From contig CAJNDS010002653.1 of assembly GCA_905221605.1 (NCBI GenBank), positions 129,840-164,839 of the forward strand: 35,000 bases of DNA. The letters run 5' to 3'. This DNA is from Symbiodinium natans. Its lineage: Eukaryota > Sar > Dinophyceae > Suessiales > Symbiodiniaceae. The position numbers and the translations under genes are program-made. This document shows, in pieces, positions 1 through 8,697 of the stretch (position 1 is the stretch's first letter; each line of letters opens with the position of its first letter). Under the pieces are notes generated by a model. That model had not been told where the DNA came from. It did not search any database and saw only the letters and a list, made by a program, of their open reading frames with translations.

Positions 1-796
1 AACAAGAAACCGGCGCCTGCAAAGTAGAAGAACACCTCATCGCCAGGAAGCGTGTCGGCTGCGAGCCACTGCAGGCCTACGAACCAAGGGCATTGCCACT
101 GAGCCTCTAGTCCTCTCTGGGGCCCCTCTTGAGTTTGCTCTCTACTCTCTTACCAGGGGAAACTCATGTCACTCATGTCACTCCTGTCACTCATGTCCCA
201 ACTCTCATGGCTCCAGTGGCCTTCGGTGATGGTGGCAGCCGTCGGCCGCCGCTGGGGAGGCATTGGGCAACTTCGCGTGCCGTCGACGATGAAGCGAACC
301 TGACAAGGAGGAGGTGCAAATTTGAGGCATTGCACAGTTTCTTCGGGCTTAGGATTGGTGTTTAAGGTTCAGTCAGGCTTAGTCAGGTTGAGTCAGGCTT
401 AGCGAAGTTTAGTCAGTTTAGTCACTCCAACTTGTTCAACTCGTGTGGCGTCCTGGCTCTCCGAGAACTGCAGCGTGTGCCGAAGGAGACTGAGGACCTG
501 GCAATTTGCGCAGATCGCACGTACCGTCGAGGCCCCCCTCCCCCCCCCCCCCCTCCCCCCTCGGACCTTCGGAGTTGCCCCAAGCCTACCGGTACTGCGC
601 GCACTTTAGCCGGAAACGTGCCGCGGTGACGTTCCAGGCATCGTTGATGGCCCCCTTCAGCGGGGTGCTCCTCTTGCCAGCACGGCTGCACAGAGATTCC
701 ACACGAGAGCGGTCCTCCCTGAATAACTCACGAATTGCTTAAGCCCCTTGGGCCCCTGGCAACTCGAAATAGCTGCAGCCGATGACGAGTGCTTTT
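1..796 (-). CDS. Metacaspase-like (peptidase C14) gene, 5' part, five exons, runs off the window
   Basis: Five short minus-strand exons join into the N-terminal half of a caspase p20 domain: about 796-764 (KALVIGCSYF), 685-631 (STPLKGAINDAWN), 497-453 (VLSLLRHTLQFSESQ), 299-221 (VRFIVDG...RRPTAATITE) and 76 to at most 17 (GLQWLAADTLPGDEVFFYF). Phases agree at all four junctions (2/1, 0/0, 0/0, 1/2). Donors are GT, GT, GA and GC; introns are 78, 133, 153 and 144 nt. The order beta-strand KALVIG, L-K-G-x-x-N-D, F-x-x-x-Q-V-x-x-x-V-D, P-T, GLQWL and GDxxFFYFxG is that of metacaspases, cysteine proteases specific for basic residues in plants, algae and protists. The catalytic His should follow FFYFAG; the window reads Ala there, or a GC donor begins at 16-15. 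The catalytic Cys and p10 lie outside. The true start codon and any prodomain upstream of 796 were not found. Confidence 0.72.
77..220. repeat. TCATGTCAC short tandem repeat in a metacaspase intron
   Basis: About 165-200 holds roughly four copies of a 9-bp unit (TCATGTCAC and variants). It lies inside the modelled 144-nt intron between the fourth and fifth metacaspase exons. It explains the repetitive His-Val-Thr open frame on the + strand, which I do not regard as coding. Confidence 0.6.
366..426. repeat. 10-bp tandem repeat (GCTTAGTCAG type)
   Basis: Five to six degenerate copies of a 10-bp unit close to GCTTAGTCAG, inside the 153-nt GA-AG intron of the metacaspase gene. A 20-bp poly-C/poly-G tract near 534-557 sits in the preceding intron, so two of the four introns carry simple repeats. 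Confidence 0.6.
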
Positions 797-799
797 CTG

Positions 800-1235
800 C
801 GACTGGCATGGGGCCTTGCAGAGCCGAGAGAAGCGTGGGATCATGATGTATCATGATGCCACGAAAGCCAACGCAGGCTTTGCTCAAAGAGCCCAGAAAT
901 GCCAGCGCTCTCAGGTGAGATGTCACACCACGCAGTGTCACCGCGATGCTAAGCAGGCCCACGGCAAGGGCAGTGCGGAGAGCACCTGCGGAGGCGCGGC
1001 GTGCCCGTCGCCGTGATGCAACCGCACCACGAGATTTGGACTCAGTTGGTATGGAATCGGATCATTTTTTGCATTAAGGTTATAAGTACCCTACATCGGG
1101 TTATAAGTATAGTTACCATATCTATAAATCTATAACCCTAAGCATTCATGAATGGGACGTTTCTGGAGGACCAATCGAAAGAGACGAGACCCCAAGAGTC
1201 CACAAAGGGGCCAATTGGGTTCTCTCTGCCTCGCC
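800..1235. other. No gene recognised
   Basis: Upstream of the first modelled metacaspase exon. Short open frames exist on both strands but none shows a domain, a convincing splice pattern or coding-like composition. About 1070-1140 is AT-richer, with a repeated GGTTATAAGTA word. Missing 5' exons of the metacaspase gene could lie here. Confidence 0.4.
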
Positions 1236-1245
1236 CCACCCCCTT

Positions 1246-1332
1246 TCGCACCTTCGCACCTTCGCACCTTCGCACCTTCGCACCTTCGCACCTTCGCACC
1301 TTCGCGCCTTCGCACCTTCGCACCTTCGCGTT
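1246..1332. repeat. 8-bp tandem repeat (CGCACCTT)n
   Basis: About eleven head-to-tail copies of CGCACCTT, with occasional CGCGCCTT. Because 8 is not a multiple of 3, all three frames stay open and translate into an 8-residue period (R-R-C-E-G-A-K-V on the minus strand). That makes several overlapping spurious ORFs. Confidence 0.85.
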
Positions 1333-1395
1333 TTGCAGGTTGCCGCTATTCTCCCGCTAGTGTCTGCACATTCTACGTGTCGGGGCGAACTTTCC

Positions 1396-1456
1396 TCAAC
1401 GCAACTCATCATGTTGATTCATGTTGACTCGCGTTGATCCATGTTGATTCATTTTT
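1396..1456. repeat. ATGTTGATTC-type 10-11 bp tandem repeat
   Basis: Four to five degenerate copies of a unit close to CATGTTGATT (variants ATGTTGACTC, GCGTTGATCC). No gene is associated with it. Confidence 0.55.
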
Positions 1457-1633
1457 GCCTGCTGCACCAGCACAGAACCCCATTCATAGAATCACAGACT
1501 CCTTGTCTTGCATCATCAGACTTTGGCATCATCATCCCAACACTTGCCAACCGTACATGCAGAGTCTTAGATTGAATCTTCTCAAATCTTGAGGCTAAGC
1601 TGGTAAAAAGGAAACAAGTTGGTCCGCAACATG

Positions 1634-1648
1634 AAATGGCTTGAGCCA
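1634..1648 (-). other. Possible relic of a tandem dinoflagellate spliced leader
   Basis: On the minus strand these 15 bases read TGGCTCAAGCCATTT. The dinoflagellate spliced leader ends TTTTGGCTCAAG, and relic leaders of retroposed genes start CCATTTT, so this is what the junction of two tandem leader copies would give. The match stops after CCATTT. No clear gene follows downstream on the minus strand, so a chance match remains possible. Confidence 0.3.
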
Positions 1649-1727
1649 CGGCACAAGGCTCTGTTATGCTGCGCTCGTGAACCCGAGACCGTCAACCCTG
1701 AACAAGCTGGGGCTTTGCGAAAGTAGG

Positions 1728-1805
1728 GACCCTAGTATCGACCTCACAATTAGAATCCCCTGAAGATAAGGAGCCCAATAAGGCACCCCCCTAATTTCGG
1801 AGACC
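1728..1805. repeat. Degenerate copy of a GGTACC/CCCC-rich short dispersed element
   Basis: The segment carries the alternating short G/C runs and AATTTCGG / AATAAGG words also seen at 7110-7180 and in the clearer inverted-repeat copy at 26193-26272. Translated, all three give similar hydrophobic Gly-Val-Pro-rich peptides, which looks like repeat-derived sequence rather than a gene. Confidence 0.35.
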
Positions 1806-1921
1806 CTGAACAAGATTGCATGGCGCGGGAGAAGCACCATGCCACGCAAAGCCGCCGGGATCGACCGCACCTGCAGGGGGGAGGGCTCTGAGCTCTCTTG
1901 GCTCCGGGCCCTCCTCAAACG

Positions 1922-1967
1922 CTAACCCCTAAACCCTAAACCCTAAACCCTAAACCATCCCGAACCC
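1922..1967. repeat. Interstitial CCCTAAA telomere-type repeat
   Basis: About four tandem CCCTAAA units followed by diverged CCATCCC / CCCTGCACCCTAAA words. CCCTAAA is the plant- and dinoflagellate-type telomere unit. Unlike a chromosome end, the tract is short and flanked by ordinary sequence. Confidence 0.85.
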
Positions 1968-2084
1968 CCTGCACCCTAAAGGCGCTCGGGGTGCTGGGCA
2001 CCGCAAGACAGCAACTTGGGGCCTTCGACACCTCCTCCCGCATACGAGGCTCCTCCACGAACGCAGACGTACCAATAGGGTCTT

Positions 2085-2225
2085 TTAGGTTTTTTAAGGG
2101 TTTTTGGGGTTTTTTAGGGTTTTTTAGGGTTTTTTAGGGTTTTGGGGTTTTGTGGTTTTTTGGGGTTTTGGGGTTTTGGGGTTTTGGGGTTTTGGGGTTT
2201 TGGGGTTTTGGGTTGTGGGGTTTCA
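2085..2225. repeat. Degenerate telomere-like GGGGTTTT array
   Basis: Runs of GGGTTTTTTA grade into about eight GGGGTTTT units. This is a T/G-rich strand related to TTTAGGG but with a different length and composition. The G-runs could form G-quadruplexes. No coding potential. Confidence 0.8.
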
Positions 2226-2297
2226 GGGGTCCTCCTTCTTGGGAGCTAGTTTTCCAGAGCAGTTGGATTCCCTGAAACTCCTAGTTCTCATGTAGTA

Positions 2298-2308
2298 TCA
2301 GATATACG

Positions 2309-2341
<33 letters not shown>

Positions 2342-2406
2342 ATATATATATATATATATGCATATGTCTATATATATATATAGACATGTATGTCGATAGA
2401 TATACA
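2298..2406. repeat. (TA)n / TATG microsatellite
   Basis: Almost pure alternating TA with TATG and GTATA interruptions, about 100 bp. The 77-residue open frame across it begins Tyr/Ile-repeat and is an artefact. Confidence 0.85.
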
Positions 2407-2518
2407 TACATCCGCGCGCAGGCGGGACTAGCCAAGACCGTCTCGCGCCGATGCGCAGCTTCGCCGACGCGCCGGTTGCGCCGACCCCTTAACCCGCCAA
2501 AGCTCGACTTAGAACAAC

Positions 2519-3215
2519 TTAGGGGTTTAGGGTTTAGGGTTCAGGGTTTGGGGTTTGGGGTTTAGGGTCTCGGGCTGAGGGGCTCCTTCTTGTAAGGGTC
2601 CAGGTAGTGTGTATGTGCCTGAAGGCTGAGCCCATGCTCCTCCCCCCAACCCTAGAGCCACAGCTGGCGGTTTTGCCAGCTATGTGGGAGCGACGTCCTA
2701 CTGAGTGCCGCATCTAGACTGGAACACGGACGTACTCTGAATCTCTCCGTGCTGTCTGCGCGTGATGTCCATCATCACAGGTCAGCGTGGGCAACTGAGC
2801 TTTTAAGAGTCAAAATATACTATACATGCCCTGGTTGCGAGAGCGCAGACCCCAAGAAGCCGCAAACCCTAAATCCTAAAACACGCTGCGCACCCAGATT
2901 GTACCTCGCCTGGCCTGTCCGAGCGTGAGCGATTTAAAACACAAGCCCTCAAACCCGAATCACTGCCCTGATGCTGCCCCCAAGTCTTGTAAACCTAACC
3001 AGCTCCAGGGAGTCCATAATTATACCTAACCCCCTAAACCCTGAACCCTAAACCCAGTTTTAGGGTTTAGGGTTTCCCTAACTCCAAACCCCAAACCTTA
3101 AACCCCAAACTCTAAAAAAAACCCTACAACCCCAAACCCTGTAAACCCCTAAACCCTAAACCCCAAACCCTAGGAAACCCCTGGAACCTAAACCCCAAAC
3201 CCTAAACCCTGAAGA
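2519..3215. repeat. Scattered telomere-like TTTAGGG / CCCTAAA words
   Basis: TTTAGGG-strand words occur at about 2520-2572, then CCCTAAA-strand words at about 2865-2882 and densely at 3025-3212, with one inverted TTTAGGG patch at 3058-3075. The orientation therefore changes within a few hundred bases. I see no gene here. Confidence 0.75.
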
Positions 3216-4150
3216 TCCGCCTAACGATTAGGCTCCAAGCTAAGGAGCCGATTGGGCTTTTAGGGCGGTTTGGCCCCCTGAATGAATCAATTGGATTGCG
3301 CCAACTTAGCATCTTTGTGCGTTTAGTCAAAGGGGTGGTGGGGAGGGCTGGGACTGAAACAACCAGGGCGAAATTCTGCCAGTCATGTGACCTTTCTGTC
3401 CGTAACCTTTGATCATTTGTCATTCTTGACTGAATGAAGTTATTGCAAGATCGTGCCCAAACTGGTGGATGAACTTGCTTTTTCAATGAACATGTGCAAC
3501 TTTACTAGTTAAATTGCTCAGTTGAAGGGCAGAGGTGTAACATGAGAGGCTACGTTCTGTCACACAGTCTTTAACTGGAGAGGCATATACTCATCGCAGT
3601 ATGTTACTGTTGGGTTGGATTTTCGGTTGGAGGGCGCCGGCGGTATGAAATATTGTGGACTTGGATGTAGACCACCGGACTAAATGAATACTTTGGTCTT
3701 GGATTCTCCTTAGAGGGTCTTGTAGGAGTCGGTGCCAAACATACTTACCATTTACGATCGAAATGCGGTTGCTAAGAAGGGCAGATCCTGTTTCATTGGG
3801 TCGGCAGAAGGGTGGATAAGCATATACATGGTGTATACAGCACATCTATATACCTAAGATGCGCCATGAGACATGTTTAAGCCTTATGCAACTACCACTT
3901 ATGTTTGACAAGGCGATTGAAACTCTCGCAGTCACAATGCGGGCCTCATCGCGTCCCGGGGCCGAGCGCATCACCTGACAAAGGGGCACTCAAAGGGGCG
4001 CAAAAGGGTAGCGGGGAGCTGTTCAACCGGGTCAAATCCACACAAATCGGCGCCCTCACATGGGTGGCTGCTTGACAAGAAGTTGGCGGTGTAAAGTGTT
4101 ACTCCCCCAAGTGCACCATGCGAGTCGTGCCCAGCGCCACAAGAACACTT
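3216..4150. other. Gene-free stretch downstream of the PPR gene
   Basis: This holds the 3' flank of the minus-strand PPR gene. Short ORFs up to 94 residues show no family resemblance and no splice support. No terminator or polyadenylation signal can be assigned; dinoflagellates lack a strict AATAAA signal. Confidence 0.4.
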
Positions 4151-4152
4151 CA

Positions 4153-6363
4153 TTACACTTTCTTCTGCGGATCGACGCGCGTTGCACTCAACATCTGCCG
4201 AATCAAAAGCTTGTAGTCTTCCATGCCTACCTGCAGACGTGTGTCTCGAAAGTAGGCAAGTAGCTCAGTTCCCTGCTGCCTAGCAGAAGCAGTCCACCAA
4301 GCACTCAGCGAGCTCCGGTACAGATCGGAACTCTCGAAGCGCTGGGCCCTCAAGTGGCCCAAGAGGCGAATGCTTTGCTGCCAGTTCTCCAAAGCGCTGC
4401 TGAGTGCAGCACTTGTTAGGTCCATTGTGAGCAGAGCCGTCGAAGCCGTCGAAGCCGCCGTGGTGGTCACGGGGTCTGCGTGGCCAGCCGTGTGGTAGTC
4501 AAAAACATGCAGAGCCTCAGGCCAAGCAGACGCCAAGCATGCTCGGACCGCGGGGCTCCAGCTGTAAACGTCGGCTTGCAAACCGGAGGCACGCAGCTCT
4601 TGTAGAGTTGCCAAGGACGTCTTCCAGGCCTGTGCCTTGTCACATGCGCTGATGACGAGATTGAAGCTTGCTACGTCAAGCTCTACTGCTCGTGCAGAGC
4701 TCTGATGCAGGAGCCAGAGTGCTTGCTCCCACTCCGCCGCTCTTCTGCAAGCACTCAAAGCAGCAATGTAGGACACCGAATCAACCGAATCCCCCTCGGA
4801 AGCCTGGAAGGCACGCAGGGCCACCGCCCACGCGCCGGCTTCCCCACACGCGGCGATGAGGGAGTTCCTGAAGGAAACCTTCTCCCCCAGGTCCTGCTCT
4901 CCCAGAATCTCTCCGAGGTCTCCGTGGATGCGCAGAGCCAGCGGCCAACTCCCTCGAGTTCGGAAGGCTCCGATGGCAACGTTGCGGGTCTTGATGCTCA
5001 AGTCCAGGTACTGGTGTCGGGCATCCATCAAGAGCCCTAAGGCCTGAAGCCACGCTTTCAATGCATTCGCTTGCGAGTCACTTCCCAAAGCAGACAGAGC
5101 GGAACTGTAGCTGATGGTATCCAGCCTCACCTGGCCTTGGCGAGCCTCCCTGGCCAGATGCAAAGCCTGCTGCCACTGGCCTCCGCACCCCAGCCCGTTG
5201 ATTGCCACGTTCAACGCAAAGGTGGTCACCCTCGAGCTCTCGCGAAGGTCCAGAAACAGGGACAGCGCGCGCTGCCACTCGCTCGCCTGGCCGCAGACGC
5301 CCATGGCCGCGCAGTGCGCCACCGCGTTCGCCCGCAAGCGCTCCGAGGACATGGCTTCCAGAAGCTGCAGCGCGCGCTCCCACTGCCGGTCCATCTCGAA
5401 GGCGGAGATGAGGGTCGAGTAGCTGATGGCGTTGGCGCGCATCTCTTGTTGGGCTGCCTCCTCCAGCAACGAGACTGCGAGCTCCCAGCAGCCCTCGGCC
5501 CCGCACGCAGCCATGGCCGAGTTGTAGGAGACCAGCGTTGCTTGCACATCCATGCGAGCTATCTGGCGAAGTAGGTGCAAGGCCATGGTCCAGCTCTCAC
5601 ATGCAGCGATAGCTGCATTGAATGTAACAGCATCAGGCTGCATGTGGCGAGCAGCGACTTCGTCAAGCAGCAGCATGGCCTGCTGCCACTGGCCACATCT
5701 GCCACACGCGCTCATCGCGGAGTTAAACGTCACGACGTCGCTTTCAACTGTCCGAAGCTCGGCCTCCCTCAGAATACCCAGTGCCTCCTGCCACCGTCCA
5801 GCCCTCTCACACGCAGATATTGAAGCGTTGTACGTGATAATGTTTGCTTTGCTCTTTCTTTCAGCTCTTCGCAGCAGCGACAAAGCCATCTGCCAAGCAA
5901 GACCTTCTCCGCACGCGCTGATACTTGCGTTGTAGGTGATGGCATCCTGCGGTATCAGATTGGACGCCATCTCGCGCATGAGGCTGAGGACCAGTTGCCA
6001 CTGGCCAGAATTCCGAGTGGCAGAGATGACCGTGTTGAAGGTCACGATGGTGGGGTGCAATTGCTGGAGCTTGGCATCCACCAGCAAGCTGGGAATTGGC
6101 AGCCACTGCCCTGCCTTCTCACACGCGCTGATGACTGCATTGTACGTGACGATGGTCGGCTTGGTCCGCAGCTTCGCCTCGCGAAGGAGGGACAAAGCCC
6201 TTTCCCAGGCAGATCTCCTTCGGCACTCCGTGATGGCTTCATTGATGTCCTCGACGCGCAGATACATGTTGGGCCTGTTGGGCTTCCCACCCCATCCTGG
6301 CGTGAGTGCCTGAAGGCCTCGATCAAGAGGTTGTACCAGCGCGAAGATGTCGGAGTTGAACAT
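4153..6363 (-). CDS. Pentatricopeptide repeat (PPR) protein, single exon
   Basis: A 736-residue protein from the first ATG at 6363-6361 to TAA at 4155-4153. The open frame extends upstream to about 6423, but only through non-ATG codons. From residue about 70 to about 720 it carries some 17 repeats of 34-35 residues, with the core V-T-Y-N-x-x-I-S-A-C-x-x-x-G-Q-W-x-x-A-L. Examples are IVTYNAVISACEKAGQW and IITYNASISACERAGRW; the last three or four are degenerate. PPR repeats are paired helices binding single-stranded RNA, one base per repeat, usually in plastids or mitochondria for editing, cleavage or stabilisation. There is no DYW, E or SMR tail. The repeat near 5590-5640 is shortened after ACE. 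The N-terminus is not an obvious transit peptide, so localisation is open. The lack of introns contrasts with its neighbours. Confidence 0.93.
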   Translation of the reverse strand: MFNSDIFALVQPLDRGLQALTPGWGGKPNRPNMYLRVEDINEAITECRRRSAWERALSLLREAKLRTKPTIVTYNAVISACEKAGQWLPIPSLLVDAKLQQLHPTIVTFNTVISATRNSGQWQLVLSLMREMASNLIPQDAITYNASISACGEGLAWQMALSLLRRAERKSKANIITYNASISACERAGRWQEALGILREAELRTVESDVVTFNSAMSACGRCGQWQQAMLLLDEVAARHMQPDAVTFNAAIAACESWTMALHLLRQIARMDVQATLVSYNSAMAACGAEGCWELAVSLLEEAAQQEMRANAISYSTLISAFEMDRQWERALQLLEAMSSERLRANAVAHCAAMGVCGQASEWQRALSLFLDLRESSRVTTFALNVAINGLGCGGQWQQALHLAREARQGQVRLDTISYSSALSALGSDSQANALKAWLQALGLLMDARHQYLDLSIKTRNVAIGAFRTRGSWPLALRIHGDLGEILGEQDLGEKVSFRNSLIAACGEAGAWAVALRAFQASEGDSVDSVSYIAALSACRRAAEWEQALWLLHQSSARAVELDVASFNLVISACDKAQAWKTSLATLQELRASGLQADVYSWSPAVRACLASAWPEALHVFDYHTAGHADPVTTTAASTASTALLTMDLTSAALSSALENWQQSIRLLGHLRAQRFESSDLYRSSLSAWWTASARQQGTELLAYFRDTRLQVGMEDYKLLIRQMLSATRVDPQKKV

Positions 6364-6423
6364 GCAGAACGTGCAAGATGCATCAGCGGGGGCATCCACG
6401 CCCGAGCCCCAAAAAAACTGGCT

Positions 6424-7490
6424 TCAGAAACCGTCAGGCATGAAAAGTCGAAAAGCTCTGGCCCTCTGGCGCAGGTGCCACGTTATCCGCCTGGCGACCA
6501 CAACCCTCTCGCTCACCCGCACCGAACCCCTAGCCCCTAAACCGTAAACCCTAGCATCTTCCGTTGAAGAGCCCCCGGTGCTTACCCGAAACCCGGGGAA
6601 GCCCGCAAGCATGAATCTCACACTTCCTCAACCTAAATCCTGAAACCCTGAAGGCCTGAAAGCTCTGGAACCCTAAAGACTTGAACCCAAGAAGCCCACC
6701 CCCCATCAGCCTTACTCGAAGAAATCGCGGTTGCAAGAGACACCACCCACGGCCTCGGAGACGCGCTCGAGCTCCTGTAACAACCTGAGGTCGCTCGAGC
6801 AACCAGAACATCCCCAAACCTTACAAGGTTCCCAAGAACTCCTAGCACTAGGATGGCCCTGAAAACCACCCTCAAAAATGCTCGTAACTATGGTCCCAAA
6901 GAAGGGAAGCTGTAAAGTGTTCCAAGGGCCTGCCTAGGGCAGCACCCCCAGCAACCACCCAAGCCACCCCGGCTCACGTCTGACTTTCGGCCGCCTCGTC
7001 TCACAACTGGTGCTGCGGCTCTTCAGGTCCTCGATCTCGGCCTTCGAAAAAATAGAAACGTGCCTATTCATGTGGCCCCGGGGGGTGGGGGTGGTGCAGG
7101 GGTAACCCTACGTAGCCATATCGGGGTTTCCGATATTCGGGGGGTACCCTATTTGGGGTCCCTTATTTCGTAAACCCTCATTATGTACCTCAAGGCCCTC
7201 CGAGTGCTCGGAAGGTGTTGCTTACAGACCAGGACCTACTGCACTGGAGGGATTTTGGCAGGGCTGCCTGCAGGCTGGCCCGCCACGTGTTGACCTGCGC
7301 ATTCTCACAGAATCGCGGGGGGCGGACGTGGGCGCACGCAGCAGGTGGGCCCCCCCCTCGCGCAACGCCACGATGGCCTGGCCTGCTCCGCAAGCTGCCT
7401 GCGCTGGGCCGCACAGTGCGGGAGGTTCCAAGTTTTCAGGCAAGCTTACAAGAAGCAAGCAGTACGAAGCCTGATACCCAAGTATCCCTC
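6424..7490. other. Gene-free stretch with telomere-like words and a dispersed element
   Basis: The 5' flank of the PPR gene. A few CCCTAAA-like words lie at 6530-6552, and 7110-7180 is a likely copy of the element described at 26193-26272 (words CGATATTCGGGGGGTACCC and TATTTGGGGTCCC). An open frame on the minus strand around 7222-7458 looks weakly coding (alanine-rich) and could be a further exon of the gene at 7498-8642, but I cannot place its ends. Confidence 0.35.
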
Positions 7491-7497
7491 AGTACAC

Positions 7498-8642
7498 CAG
7501 AAAGAAATATGCGCTTCTGCAGAGCTCTTCTGTGCCCCGGAACCCGCTGGAGGCCGCAATGAAGCTCTGCTCTAGGTGCTCCGTCCTCTCGTGCTTTTGT
7601 GGATTAGAGGAGGCTTACAGCCTAGTGCCCACCGAAGCGACGTGACTCAGCTCTCTTCTAGACTCAGCTTCGCTCCTCTCGAGCGCCGTGTTGATCATCT
7701 CCTGCACAGGGACTTCGGACTCTTCGGACTTCGGAGTCCACGACACCGCGCCATCGGAGCATCTAAGAATACCAAAGACAGTCAAAGACAACTGTGACAG
7801 GAGCGACAGGAGCGACCCGAGCGACATCTGCACTGTCAAAAAAAAGAAGCCCGCCGCCTCCAGATGCACCTGCCAGAATGATGCGGGTGCGGGTGCCGGG
7901 GCTCTGCACTCGGCACTTGGACTTGGATGCACTTGCGCTCCTTGGAGTCACCGCCGAAGGATGGGGCAGCCTGCACATGCACCGCACGCAGTAGGGAGGT
8001 CTTAGGCTTGAGATGTCTAGGGAGAGTCTAGGGTCAGAGGCCTTGCGGGCTTGATTCTTTGCCCTCGCGATCGGTTTGGACGGTAGCACCCGGCGCCCCA
8101 AGCCCTTTCCACCCCCTCCCTCCCCTAGTTTTCTGGTGGCACATCATTTTTCGGAGATGGCAAGACAGAAACGAGACACCAGGCCGCCCCTGCCAGATGT
8201 GGGCAACGTCCGACCTCCCTAAACGGCCACGCTTTTGGGAGCTCGCGATCCGGCCTCCTGCACGGCTTTGCACACCTCCTGCGCAGCAAAAACCGATCTG
8301 GAACCCTAACCCCACACAGTGTCCCAGCATCCTCCCACAGTTTCCACACGCATCCACACGCAACGCGTCTTTGCGGCGCTCCCATGTCCGTCCTCCATGC
8401 GCTCGGCCGTCGCCTGGCCCAGGACCATCAGCTTTGCCAGCTCCGCGCGGAGCTGCGCCTCTACAGCCTGCCGCGATGCTACGAGATTCTGGTCTCTGAC
8501 GGTCTCTGGCTATGACGATAAAGGCAACTCAGAGAGCTTGAAAAAATGGCACTCAGTGGCTCGGCCTCGAGACGCTCCGAGACGACCTGCGTGAGCTGGG
8601 CGCACTCGGCCAGGTCCGAGCGCGTCTGGGCCATCTTGTCCT
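7498..8642 (-). CDS. Unidentified helical protein, multi-exon (partial)
   Basis: Four coding-like minus-strand exons: 8642-8566 (DKMAQTRSDLAECAQLTQVV...), 8467 to 8414 or 8396 (AVEAQLRAELAKLMVLGQ), 7701-7633 (EMINTALERSEAESRRELSH...) and 7569-7498 (QSFIAASSGFRGTEELC...). Their ends can all be phase 0, with donors GC, GC or GA, GT and GT. An exon may be missing between 8396 and 7701, where I see none. The first three are rich in Ala, Glu, Leu and Arg with heptad-like spacing, so a coiled coil is likely. I recognise no family. The first exon starts 56 bases beyond the end of the upstream caspase-fold ORF on the same strand; a GC donor in that ORF would fit its phase, so it could instead be that protein's C-terminal tail. 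Confidence 0.45.
7633..7701 (-). CDS. Exon of the unidentified helical gene
   Basis: A 23-codon exon, phase 0 at both ends. Acceptor CCCTGTGCAG|G, donor TCG|GTGGGC. It encodes an acidic/basic amphipathic helix. Listed separately because its splice sites are the clearest in this gene. Confidence 0.5.
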
Positions 8643-8697
8643 CTTCACATCTCAGAAGCTCAAGCAGAACTTTTTGCCAAGATTTGCCGGCGCAGCT

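Noticed and set aside
657-962. 101-codon minus ORF over the metacaspase exons
   Set aside because: Different frame from the one that carries the caspase motifs; it reads through introns.
1130-1427. Overlapping ORFs repeating R-R-C-E-G-A-K-V
   Set aside because: Direct translation of the 8-bp tandem repeat in all frames.
4705-6540. Plus-strand ORFs of up to 181 codons opposite the PPR gene
   Set aside because: Antisense shadows of a GC-rich repeat-protein gene; no independent features.
7108-7117. CGTAGCCAT match to the start of the dinoflagellate spliced leader, and GTAGCCATT at 20255
   Set aside because: Only nine bases, followed by non-matching sequence; expected by chance at this length.
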